Assembly (NCBI GenBank): GCA_039592335.1
Contig: JBDHBX010000018.1
Coordinates: 90,429 to 154,428, forward strand
From: WVYX01 sp039592335
Lineage (GTDB): Bacteria; Gemmatimonadota; Gemmatimonadetes; Gemmatimonadales; GWC2-71-9
Length of the DNA stretch: 64,000 nt
Reading direction: 5' to 3'
Within the stretch, counting starts at the first letter, position 1. Each line of letters opens with the position of its first letter. Shown here in pieces: positions 34,777 through 42,641 of this stretch. Under the pieces are notes generated by a model. That model worked only from the letters and a program-made list of their open reading frames with translations. It had not been told where the DNA came from and ran no database searches. The translations under genes and the position numbers were made by a program.

Positions 34777-35214
34777 CTAGGTCGGTCTGCCTCCACGCCG
34801 CTCATCACTGAGCACGTCCCCGACCGTGGTCTCCTCGAAGAACGTCGAGATCGCCTCGGACGCGTCCTTCCAGCGGTGGTGGACCGGGCAGGGATCGGCG
34901 CCGTCGCACTCCGGGCGTCCCATCAGGCAGCGCCGGTCCGGACCCACCCCGATGTTGTCGAACAGCGAAACTACCCGCAGCAGGGTGAGGTCCTGGGACC
35001 GCATGGCCAGCTTGAACCCTCCCTTCTTGCCCCGCGACGAGTCGAGGATACCGGCTCGCACCAGGTCATGGAGGATCTTTCCCAGGTAGTTCCGGGGCAC
35101 GCCGATCTGCTCGGCCAGGTCGCTGGCCCGCATCGACTGATTCTCGGGCTGGCGGGCCAGGCATACCACCGCACGCAGCGCGTACTCAGCGGTTCCGGAG
35201 AGCACGATCGCCAC
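34777..35214 (-). CDS. Rrf2-family transcriptional regulator with cysteine cluster
   Basis: 145 residues from GTG 35214. The winged-helix domain starts LSGTAEYALRAVVCLA, with DLAEQIGVPRNYLGKILHDLVRAG as recognition region and GKKGGFKLA as the wing. Three Cys follow in CLMGRPECDGADPC, with His in PVHHRW. This is the position of the Fe-S ligands in IscR, NsrR and RirA, so it probably senses NO, iron-sulfur status or redox. Its targets may include the convergent cytochrome lipoprotein and the divergent glycosyltransferase, whose start codon is covered by an AT-rich palindrome. SD is weak. Confidence 0.9.
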   Translation of the reverse strand: MAIVLSGTAEYALRAVVCLARQPENQSMRASDLAEQIGVPRNYLGKILHDLVRAGILDSSRGKKGGFKLAMRSQDLTLLRVVSLFDNIGVGPDRRCLMGRPECDGADPCPVHHRWKDASEAISTFFEETTVGDVLSDERRGGRPT

Positions 35215-35251
35215 CTCGCTGCTACGGGAAGGAAATCACCATAACCTCATG

Positions 35252-35267
35252 ATAATATTGCTATTAT
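35252..35267. promoter_or_regulatory. AT-rich inverted repeat over a start codon
   Basis: ATAATATTGCTATTAT: two perfect 6-base arms around TTGC, in the only AT-rich patch nearby. It lies between the divergent Rrf2 and glycosyltransferase genes and runs into the ATG at 35266. It contains TAATAT, a possible -10 one base short of a leaderless start. It is a candidate operator for the Rrf2 protein. Confidence 0.4.
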
Positions 35268-36279
35268 GACCTCGGCAAGGTCCCCACGAGTATCCGTACT
35301 GCTGCCGTGCCGCAACGCGGCCGGGACGCTGGACGAGGCGTTGGCATCCCTGGCGGCACAGACGTTCACGGACTTCGAGGTCATCGCCGTGGACGACGGG
35401 TCCGATGACGCCACCCCCGACTCTCTCGCCAACTGGGCCCGGCGGGACCCACGCATCCACAGCGATCGTACACATACCCGGGGGATCGTCGCGGCCCTTT
35501 GCACGGCGGCAGAACGCGCGCAAGGCGAGCTGCTCGCGCGGATGGATGCCGACGACATTGCGATGCCCAAGCGGCTGGCGCGACAGGTCGCTTTCCTCGA
35601 CGCCAACCCCGATGTGGCAGCGTGCGGGACGCGCGTCCGCTACATCCCGCGCCACCTCGTGCGCGACGGCGCGCGCCGCTACGAGCGCTGGATCAACGGC
35701 GTGGTGCTGCCCGACGAGATCGAGCGCGACCTGTTCGTCGAGTGCCCCATCCCGCACCCGAGCCTCGTCGTGCGGCGGGCCGCGTTCGAGCAAGCCGGCG
35801 GTTACCGGGACGCGGGGTGGCCGGAGGACTACGACCTGGTGTTGCGGCTGTGGCAGGAAGGACACCGTCTGGGGAAGGTCCCCGAGGTGCTCCTCGAGTG
35901 GCGCGAGGGTGGGGAGCGGCTGTCACGCACCGATCCCCGATACGGTGAGGACGCGTTCCGCCGCTGCAAGGTGCACTACCTGAAGCGGCGCGTCGCGGGG
36001 CGGCCGGTCGTGGTGTGGGGCGCGGGCCCCGTGGGCAAGGCATTTGCCCGCACCCTGCACGCCGCAGGAGAGCGGGTGGTGGCCTTCGTGGACCTCGACC
36101 CGCGGAAGATCGGACAGACCATCCACGCCGCGCCGGTGATCCGCCCGTCCGACATCGGTCAGTACCGCGGCGCCTACGTCGTGGGCGCCGTCGGCTCACC
36201 GGACGCCCGCGCGGAGATTCGCGAGGCGCTGGCGTCCGCGGGGTTTCGGGAGCCGGAGGAATGCTGCGCGGTCGCCTAG
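35266..36279 (+). CDS. GT2 glycosyltransferase with C-terminal Rossmann-like domain
   Basis: 337 residues. The N-terminal GT-A domain (about 8-230) has VSVLLPCRNAAGTLDEAL, VDDGSDD, and the metal-binding ARMDADDIAMPKRLARQ. PSLVVRRAAFEQAGGYRD and EDYDLVLRL close the active site. From about residue 245 a separate domain begins, VVVWGAGPVGKAFARTL, then VDLDPRKIGQ, a glycine-rich nucleotide-binding fold fused to the transferase. No membrane helices. The ATG at 35266 has no SD and lies inside a palindrome; a leaderless transcript would explain this. Acceptor and donor sugars are unknown. Confidence 0.85.
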   Translation: MTSARSPRVSVLLPCRNAAGTLDEALASLAAQTFTDFEVIAVDDGSDDATPDSLANWARRDPRIHSDRTHTRGIVAALCTAAERAQGELLARMDADDIAMPKRLARQVAFLDANPDVAACGTRVRYIPRHLVRDGARRYERWINGVVLPDEIERDLFVECPIPHPSLVVRRAAFEQAGGYRDAGWPEDYDLVLRLWQEGHRLGKVPEVLLEWREGGERLSRTDPRYGEDAFRRCKVHYLKRRVAGRPVVVWGAGPVGKAFARTLHAAGERVVAFVDLDPRKIGQTIHAAPVIRPSDIGQYRGAYVVGAVGSPDARAEIREALASAGFREPEECCAVA

Positions 36280-36328
36280 CTCACCGCGAGTGGTTGGGGG
36301 CACGAGGAAAGCCTCTCGCTCACCCGCG

Positions 36329-36925
36329 CTACCGCCCTCTCACCCTCCTGGGCACGAACCGCGGCACGCGCCGGCAGTACTCCTCATGCTCCTCCCCGAA
36401 ACGATCCCGCAGCTCGCGCTCTTCCAGCAGTACGATCAGGTAGATGGTCGGCACGCTCAACACGAGCAGCACGTAGAGCCCTAGGAAATTCGCGAAGAAT
36501 GCATACGCCGCCACGCAGAACAGAATCTCGACGTAGCGCGGGTGGCGGATGCGGCCGTAGATCCCCTCGGTGAGCAGCGTGCCGCGGTCGCTACCTTCGC
36601 GCCGCAGCTCCGGAACCCCGGAGAGGATCGCCTTGCTCAGGTACTTGCTCCGCTTCCTGGCAATCACGATCCCCACCACGAGGCACGCGACGGCCAGCAC
36701 GATCAGCGGAATGCTGGTTCCGAGGTCCGAGCCCAGCAGCATGCCACGGGCCAGGTACAGCCCTACCATCATCGCGATGACCGGTCCCGTGAGAACGACG
36801 TACGTCCACGCGGGGCCGAAGCGGCGCCAAAAGCCGACGAACGGATGGATCACGAACCAGAGGAGCATCCCGGGCGGGAGCGAAACCAGAATGATCACCG
36901 CGACGACATAGCGAGCCGTGTTCAT
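36329..36925 (-). CDS. ICMT-like membrane methyltransferase
   Basis: 198 residues from ATG 36925, which overlaps the FeoB stop as ATGA. Five or so membrane helices. The C-terminal GIYGRIRHPRYVEILF and EERELRDRFGEEHEEYCRRVPRFVPR are the SAM-binding signature of the isoprenylcysteine carboxyl methyltransferase/phospholipid methyltransferase group. Bacterial members methylate lipids or other small membrane substrates; the actual one is unknown here. It is the last gene of the outer-membrane protein-DtxR-FeoB run, which is an unusual neighbour for this family. Confidence 0.82.
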   Translation of the reverse strand: MNTARYVVAVIILVSLPPGMLLWFVIHPFVGFWRRFGPAWTYVVLTGPVIAMMVGLYLARGMLLGSDLGTSIPLIVLAVACLVVGIVIARKRSKYLSKAILSGVPELRREGSDRGTLLTEGIYGRIRHPRYVEILFCVAAYAFFANFLGLYVLLVLSVPTIYLIVLLEERELRDRFGEEHEEYCRRVPRFVPRRVRGR

Positions 36926-39159
36926 GCCACCAGCCGCCACACCTGCGCGACGAGAAAGCACACCGTGAGACCCATGAGCAGCGGCAGGACCGTCGCGACC
37001 GTCGTCCACCGCACGCTCCCCGTCTCTCGGTAGATCGTGTAGATCGTCGTCGAGCACGGGTTGTGCAGCAGGCTGAACAGCATCAGGTTGATTCCGGTCA
37101 ACAGCGTCCAGCCGCCTGCTCGCAGCAGATCTCCCGTTACCGACGCGCTGTCCAGCTCGAACATCACCCCCGTGCCCTCTCCCATGCCCGCGGCACCCAA
37201 CGTCATCACGGTGAGCATCAGCACGGTCGGGATGATGATCTCATTGGCCGGGATGGCCACGATGTATGCCAGGAGAATTACGCCGTTCAGCCCGATCAGG
37301 ATGCCGAGCGGGTTGAGCCACGACACGAAGTGCTCGGCGAGGCTCGCGTCAGCCACGCTGATGTTCGACACCAGCCAAATCACCGCACCGGCCGGCGCGG
37401 CGAAGATCACGGCGCGCCACAGCACGATCAGCGTGCGGTCGATGAGCGACGTGTACAGCGTCTGCAACACGCGCGGCGGCCGGTATGGAGGGAGCTCCAG
37501 ACTGAAGCTCGTCGCCTGCCCCTGTAGCACGGTGCGCGACAGCAGCCAGGAGGCGAGGAACATCGCCACGATACCCAACACCGCGATGCTGACCACCGCC
37601 GCTGCCGAGGCGAGCCCCGCCAGGTGGGCCGGAACCAGCGCGCCGACGAAGATCGTGGCGATGAGGATCTGGGTGGGCCAGCGCCCGTTGCACAGTGAGA
37701 AGTTGTTGGTGATGATCGCGATCAACCGTTCCCGCGGGCTGTCGATCACGCGCGTGGACACGACGCCGGCGGCATTGCAGCCGAAGCCCATGCACATCGT
37801 GAGCGCCTGCTTGCCGTGCGCTCCCGCTCGCCGAAACAGGCCGTCGAGGTTGAACGCCACGCGCGGCAGGTAGCCAAAGTCCTCGAGCAGCGTGAACAGC
37901 GGAAAGAAGATCGCCATCGGCGGCAGCATGACACTCACCACCCACGCCGTGGCGAGATACACTCCGTCGAACAGGAAGCCGGTGAGCCACCACGGGATCC
38001 CAATTCCCGCGGAGAAACCCGTGAGGGCCGGGTGGACGATGTCCAACAGCAACCATGCGAGGAACGCCGAGGGACCGTTGGCGCCGGCGATGGTGAGCCA
38101 GAAGACCACCGTCAGCACCAGCAGCATGAGAGGGAAGCCCAGCCACTTGCTGGTCAGCAGCCGGTCGAGTGTGCGGTCGAAGTCGAACTTCACGCGCCGG
38201 AGACCCGTGACGCCGCTCGCCTCCGCAATCCGCCGCGCCTCCGTATAGGCCGTCTCGGTGAGCCGGTCGTGGAAACTCGGATTCAGGGTCCAGCGAAGCT
38301 GCGAGGCTCGCTCCAGGATCTCCCAGGCCGCATGTGACGCCACGGCGCTCCGCGCGGGGTCCCGCGCATCTTCGACGAGACCCCCTTCCGTCAGGCTTCC
38401 GAGGTCGCCGGTGCGCACCGCGGCCTCGACCCGCGCGTCGGCATTGAGCAGCCGCAGCGCCACCCATCGCGCGTTGGGTAGGTCTGGATAGGCGCGCTGG
38501 ATCGTATCTGCCAGGCTGCCCACGCTCGACTCCACCTCGGGCGGCAGGTCCTGTATGTGGAACGGCGCGGTCTCGATCACCCCCGACGCTATGCCGTCAA
38601 TCGCCTCCAGCAGCCGTGGGATGCCTTCCCCTTGCCGTGCGGCCGTGGGGACCACCGGGACGCCCAGCTCTGTCGAGAGCTCTTGCGGGTCGACTGCCAC
38701 CCCGTGGCGCTTCGCCTCGTCCACCAGGTTGAGGCACACCACGACGCGATCGGTGATCTCGAGAACCTGGAGCACAAGGTTGAGGTTGCGCTCCAGCCGC
38801 GTGGCATCCACCACCACGACGGTCACGTCGGGTTGACCGAAGAGAATGAAGTCGCGCGCAACCTCTTCGTCGGCGCTGCCCGCCTGGAGCGAGTAGGTGC
38901 CGGGCAGATCCACCACCTTGACCCGACTGTCGCGCAGCGCGAACACCCCCTCCGCCCGCGCGACCGTCTTGCCCGGCCAGTTCCCGGTGTGCTGCCGTAG
39001 CCCCGTGAGCTGGTTGAAGACCGTACTCTTGCCAGTGTTGGGATTTCCCGCCAGTGCGACAAGGTAGTCCCACGTGTCCGGCTTCAGGCCCAGCTGGACC
39101 AGGCTCTCAGCCCGATCGAGGGCGGGACGGTGGCATCCGGGAGCGGCGAGGCTGGCCAT
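36922..39159 (-). CDS. feoB: FeoB ferrous-iron (or Mn) transporter
   Basis: 745 residues. The N-terminal G domain has GNPNTGKST (G1), the TGNWPGKTV switch region, DLPGTYSL (G3) and NLVD (G4). The membrane part holds the two Gate regions, with the characteristic Cys in MGFGCNAAGVVSTR and SLCNGRWPTQI. FeoB imports Fe2+ across the inner membrane powered by GTP. Length is typical. Its ATG lies one base after the TGA of the DtxR-FeoA fusion, and its TGA overlaps the methyltransferase start, so three proteins share one mRNA. No separate feoA exists; FeoA is fused to the regulator. An upstream metal box controls the run. Confidence 0.95.
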   Translation of the reverse strand: MASLAAPGCHRPALDRAESLVQLGLKPDTWDYLVALAGNPNTGKSTVFNQLTGLRQHTGNWPGKTVARAEGVFALRDSRVKVVDLPGTYSLQAGSADEEVARDFILFGQPDVTVVVVDATRLERNLNLVLQVLEITDRVVVCLNLVDEAKRHGVAVDPQELSTELGVPVVPTAARQGEGIPRLLEAIDGIASGVIETAPFHIQDLPPEVESSVGSLADTIQRAYPDLPNARWVALRLLNADARVEAAVRTGDLGSLTEGGLVEDARDPARSAVASHAAWEILERASQLRWTLNPSFHDRLTETAYTEARRIAEASGVTGLRRVKFDFDRTLDRLLTSKWLGFPLMLLVLTVVFWLTIAGANGPSAFLAWLLLDIVHPALTGFSAGIGIPWWLTGFLFDGVYLATAWVVSVMLPPMAIFFPLFTLLEDFGYLPRVAFNLDGLFRRAGAHGKQALTMCMGFGCNAAGVVSTRVIDSPRERLIAIITNNFSLCNGRWPTQILIATIFVGALVPAHLAGLASAAAVVSIAVLGIVAMFLASWLLSRTVLQGQATSFSLELPPYRPPRVLQTLYTSLIDRTLIVLWRAVIFAAPAGAVIWLVSNISVADASLAEHFVSWLNPLGILIGLNGVILLAYIVAIPANEIIIPTVLMLTVMTLGAAGMGEGTGVMFELDSASVTGDLLRAGGWTLLTGINLMLFSLLHNPCSTTIYTIYRETGSVRWTTVATVLPLLMGLTVCFLVAQVWRLVA

Positions 39160-39160
39160 A

Positions 39161-40174
39161 TCAGTTGCGGGTCACGCGAATCCAGCTGGCCTGCTCCCTG
39201 CGCAGCGCGATCAGCGCACCGCGAATGCGATACGCCACCGGGTCGCGCATCGCTCCTTCCAGCTCGGCGGTGATCACCGTTCCGGGCACCACGCCGAGAT
39301 CGAGCAGCCGGCGCCGCTGGGGACCCTGGCACACCGGCGAGATCTCCAACACCGTTGCCTCCTCACCGGGGCGCAACGCGGTGAGCGACTCGAATGGCCC
39401 ACGCTCCTCCTCCAACACGGGCACCGCCACCGTGACGTTGCGCGCTGCCACTGGCTCCAGCGCGAACTCCTCGCCGTCAGCCGTGAAGCGGATCGCGTCC
39501 GGACCGGCCGACACGATCTCGACCTGCGTGCGCGGGGCGAGACCGAGCCGCAAGAGCTGCTCGAAGATCTCGCGTGGCTCGTCTTCCAGATGGACAACCG
39601 ACGCCCGTTGCCCGGGCCGCAGATCGGTCAGCGCGAATCCCGTGCGCGGGGGGATCTCCCCGTCTACGGTTGGAATCGGGTCACCGTGCGGGTCGTACCG
39701 CGGATCACCCATCGCCGCGGCGAGCCGCTCGACCTGCTCGCCGCTGAGGGTGTGCTCCCGGGTCTCGGCCTCGTCGTGCCAGTCGGCTGGCTGGACACCC
39801 GTGCGGTCGGCGAGATAGCGCTCCCACAAGCGGTGGGTGCGCAGCACGCGGAGCGCTTGGGTGCGACCGACCTCGGAGAGGGTGAGCGTCTCACCCTCCG
39901 AGCGGGCCAGGCCGAGCCCCTCGAGTCGCGCCACCAGTTCCGCCGCACGGGCGCGAGACATCTCCAGGGCGCCGGCCACGCTCTCCACGGTCGCGGGCTT
40001 CCCCGCGTAGTCGGCTTCGTGCAGGTGCTTCAGCGCATCTTCGACCCGAGCCCGCTCGGTGAGCCGCACCAGCCGGGCCAGGCGCGCCACGGCCCCCCGG
40101 CGCGGCCAGAAGACCGCGACCGACAGCGCGACAATCAGCCCGAAGATCAGCAGGGCGACTGCAGGATCCACCAT
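39161..40174 (-). CDS. Membrane-anchored DtxR/MntR-type regulator fused to two FeoA domains
   Basis: 337 residues. Residues about 4-24 form a membrane helix (VALLIFGLIVALSVAVF). A DtxR-type winged helix follows (VEDALKHLHEA ... ALEMSRARAAELVARLEGLGL), then the dimerisation and metal region THRLWERYLADRTGV and WHDEAETREHTLS. Compared with DtxR, His79, Glu83, His98, Glu105 and His106 are kept, but Cys102 is Glu, as in MntR. Two FeoA (SH3-like) domains end the protein (about 190-255 and 265-335). It should sense Fe2+ or Mn2+, repress its own operon and perhaps contact FeoB directly. Its stop is one base before feoB. Confidence 0.88.
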   Translation of the reverse strand: MVDPAVALLIFGLIVALSVAVFWPRRGAVARLARLVRLTERARVEDALKHLHEADYAGKPATVESVAGALEMSRARAAELVARLEGLGLARSEGETLTLSEVGRTQALRVLRTHRLWERYLADRTGVQPADWHDEAETREHTLSGEQVERLAAAMGDPRYDPHGDPIPTVDGEIPPRTGFALTDLRPGQRASVVHLEDEPREIFEQLLRLGLAPRTQVEIVSAGPDAIRFTADGEEFALEPVAARNVTVAVPVLEEERGPFESLTALRPGEEATVLEISPVCQGPQRRRLLDLGVVPGTVITAELEGAMRDPVAYRIRGALIALRREQASWIRVTRN

Positions 40175-40197
40175 GATTCCGTCATCCGCTCGTGTCC

Positions 40198-40211
40198 TTA
40201 GGTACGCCTAA
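40198..40211. promoter_or_regulatory. DtxR-like operator before dtxR-feoA-feoB
   Basis: TTAGGTACGCCTAA, with arms TTAGG and CCTAA around 4 bases, 24 bases upstream of the fusion gene's start. It matches 12 of the first 14 positions of the DtxR/IdeR consensus TTAGGTTAGSCTAACCTAA. A TACCTA hexamer on the minus strand within it could be the -10, so binding would block transcription. Confidence 0.65.
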
Positions 40212-40219
40212 ACCCTGCC

Positions 40220-41041
40220 TCACCGGGGCACCCGCAGCGACACACCGGCGCCCACGAACCAGTCGTCTGCGTCGTCATCCAGACCCACCCCCCCGCTAAG
40301 GTCGAGCTGCAGGATGGGCAGCACCCGAACCGTGAATCCACCGTCCAGCAAGTGTGCCGCGAGCGGGCCTCCCGCCAGCGGCACGGTGCCGAATACCTCG
40401 CCGAACGCGCCAACTCGCTCCCCCAACGCGATGCCGAGGCTGAGCGTGTAGAGCCCCTGCGTCAGCGTCCGTGATTCACCGCTTTCCCGCCGCTCGCTGA
40501 GCCACGCGACGCCGACGTTGTAACTCAGGCTCACGACGTCGCTCAACTCGTGCGCCAGCGCGACCCGCAGCGAGGGGTCGACCCGGGTCGGGCCCAGTCC
40601 TTCGGTGGCGGTGGGGAGGAGCAGCTCACCCAGCAGCGCCACCGCCGGCTTGAGGCCCTCCCCGCGGAGGAGCTCGCCCTTGAAGCCGACCCCGAGGGGA
40701 CCTGCGCCCTGCGTGGTCTCCGTACCCACCTTCAAGTGCCGCCACCCGGCGAACCCCAACCGGGCCTCCCACCCGCGCACGACTCCCACACGAGCGAGCG
40801 TCCCGGGAACACTGTGCAGCTGCACCGAACCGGCTTCGACATAGCTCCAGCCCAGCTCCAACTGCACGTATCCCGGCGCCACCGCGACCGGTGACTCGGT
40901 CTGATCGGGCCGGTCCGTCACCATCTCGCCTGGCGTCTGCGCCGGCGCGTGCGCGGGAAGCCCGAGCCACACGCACAGCAGCGTGACGAGCGTCGAGGGG
41001 AGGATGGCCCGCCTCCTGGACATCGGCGGCCCACGGCGCAT
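40220..41041 (-). CDS. Outer-membrane beta-barrel (MetA-type transporter family), probably metal-regulated
   Basis: 273 residues. The signal peptide (MSRRRAILPSTLVTLLCVWLGLP...AQ) fits either the ATG at 41041 or that at 41023; I list the first. The mature start VTDRPDQTESPVAVAPGYVQLELGWSY is typical of the barrel family annotated as transporter/phenol-degradation MetA. Amphipathic strands follow to the end. The gene precedes the DtxR-FeoA fusion by 45 bases and carries a similar box 26 bases before its start, so it is probably the outer-membrane part of the same metal-uptake system. That role is inferred from the shared site and order only. Confidence 0.75.
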   Translation of the reverse strand: MRRGPPMSRRRAILPSTLVTLLCVWLGLPAHAPAQTPGEMVTDRPDQTESPVAVAPGYVQLELGWSYVEAGSVQLHSVPGTLARVGVVRGWEARLGFAGWRHLKVGTETTQGAGPLGVGFKGELLRGEGLKPAVALLGELLLPTATEGLGPTRVDPSLRVALAHELSDVVSLSYNVGVAWLSERRESGESRTLTQGLYTLSLGIALGERVGAFGEVFGTVPLAGGPLAAHLLDGGFTVRVLPILQLDLSGGVGLDDDADDWFVGAGVSLRVPR

Positions 41042-41066
41042 GAGTTAGCTCTGACAAATATCTATA

Positions 41067-41080
41067 TTAGGGTGCCCGAA
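41067..41080. promoter_or_regulatory. Second DtxR-like box, before the outer-membrane protein gene
   Basis: TTAGGGTGCCCGAA repeats the arms of the box at 40198 with one mismatch (TTAGG-N4-CCGAA), 26 bases upstream of the start at 41041. It abuts TAATAT on the minus strand, a likely -10, giving a leader of about 16 bases. Confidence 0.5.
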
Positions 41081-41210
41081 TTTGCAAGAGGTAACCCGGA
41101 TTCCGGCCGGCCCCGGCCTCTCACGCTCCCAGGCCCCCGGCGGTCGCGCGGCGCCTGCCGGGGGCGGCGCAGCTACCATATCTTCCACCACACCTCAATC
41201 CGCTCGACCA

Positions 41211-42551
41211 ATGGAACCGTTCAAGATCAAGACCGTCGAGACGATCCCCTTCACCACGCGCGCCGAGCGGGAAGCGGCGCTCGCGGAGTCGGGCTACAAC
41301 GTCTTCAGCATTCCCGCGCGGCTCATCACGATCGACCTGCTCACCGACTCCGGCACGTCCGCGATGTCGGATCAGCAGTGGGCGGCACTGATGGTGGGCG
41401 ACGAGTCGTACGCCGGGAGCAACAACTACTTCCGCTTCGAGGAGACGGTACGGCGCATCACCGGGTACGAGCACGTGATCCCGACGCACCAGGGACGCGT
41501 GGCCGAGAACCTGCTGTTCACCACCGTGGTCAAGAAAGGCGACCACGTTCCCAACAACATCCACTTCGACACCACCCAGGCGAACATCGAACACAACGGC
41601 GGGGTCGCGGTGAACTGTGTGATCGATGAGGCGTACGATCCCACAGCGGACATCCCCTTCAAGGGGAACATGGACATCGCCAAGCTCGACAGGGTGCTGG
41701 CGGAGGTGGGACGCAACCGTATCCCGCTGGTGATGCACACCATCACCAACAACTCGGGGGGCGGGCAGCCGGTCAGCCTCGAGAACGCGCGCCAGGTGTC
41801 GCAGTGGTGCCGCGCGCACGGCATCCCGTTCATCTACGACGCCTGCCGCTTCGCCGAGAACGCCTACTTCAACAAGGTGCGCGGCGGTGCGGACGGCGAG
41901 ATCCCCGACATCGTGCGGCAGTTCTTCTCCCTGGCGGACGGTTGCACCGTGTCGGCCAAGAAGGACGGGTTGGTGAACATGGGTGGGTTCGTAGCGCTCA
42001 ACGACGCCGCGCTATCCACGCAGATCACCAACATGCTCATCTTGATCGAGGGCTTCCCCACGTACGGGGGCCTGGCCGGCCGCGACCTGGAGGCGATGGC
42101 GCAGGGGTTGGAAGAGGTGCTGGACGAGCGCTACCTAGCCCATCGCATCGGCCAGATGCAGCAGTTCGGTCAGCGCCTGACGGACGCCGGTGTGCCGATC
42201 GTGCTCCCCGTGGGCGGTCACGCCGTGTATCTCGACGCCAAGCGGTTCCTGCCACACATCCCGCAGGAGCAGTTCCCCGCGCAGGCACTCACCTGCGCGC
42301 TGTACCTGGAAGGTGGGATTCGCGGCGTGGAGATCGGCGGGCTCATGTTCGCAAGTCACGGAGAGTGGCCCGAGCTGGAGCTGGTACGCCTGGCCGTGCC
42401 GCGCCGGGTCTACACGCGGAGCCATCTGGACTATGCCGCCGACGTGTGCGCCAAGCTCTACCGCGAACGGGAATCCATCCGCGGGCTCGAGATCATCTAC
42501 GAGGCGCCCGTGCTGCGGCACTTCACGGCGCGGCTCGAGCCAGTTACGTAG
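41211..42551 (+). CDS. tnaA: Tryptophanase
   Basis: 446 residues, a PLP-dependent beta-eliminating lyase from ATG 41211. The PLP Lys is in SAKKD (Lys250/251), with THQGRVAEN, FAENAYF and GFPTYGGLAGRD as family landmarks. Tryptophanase and tyrosine phenol-lyase are close relatives. Three residues decide: Asp120 (FDTTQ, where TPL has Thr), Ile375 (GVEIGG, where TPL has the substrate-binding Arg) and His437 (LRHFTA, where TPL has Phe). All agree with tryptophanase, which splits tryptophan into indole, pyruvate and ammonia. Some loops (ADGCTVSAKKDGLVNMGGF) look TPL-like, so I am not certain. There is no TnaC leader or TnaB permease. It is divergent from the metal operon. Confidence 0.8.
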   Translation: MEPFKIKTVETIPFTTRAEREAALAESGYNVFSIPARLITIDLLTDSGTSAMSDQQWAALMVGDESYAGSNNYFRFEETVRRITGYEHVIPTHQGRVAENLLFTTVVKKGDHVPNNIHFDTTQANIEHNGGVAVNCVIDEAYDPTADIPFKGNMDIAKLDRVLAEVGRNRIPLVMHTITNNSGGGQPVSLENARQVSQWCRAHGIPFIYDACRFAENAYFNKVRGGADGEIPDIVRQFFSLADGCTVSAKKDGLVNMGGFVALNDAALSTQITNMLILIEGFPTYGGLAGRDLEAMAQGLEEVLDERYLAHRIGQMQQFGQRLTDAGVPIVLPVGGHAVYLDAKRFLPHIPQEQFPAQALTCALYLEGGIRGVEIGGLMFASHGEWPELELVRLAVPRRVYTRSHLDYAADVCAKLYRERESIRGLEIIYEAPVLRHFTARLEPVT

Positions 42552-42641
42552 CTCGGAGCGGTTACCGGGAAGGGAACCCCGCCACAGCGCTAGCACCCCT
42601 GGTTCTGTCAACCACCATCCGTGCACTCGGGAGGTATGGCA

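Noticed and set aside
39161..40174. Plain FeoA or plain DtxR annotation
   Set aside because: The protein contains a membrane helix, a DtxR-type region and two FeoA domains in one frame, so neither single name is adequate.
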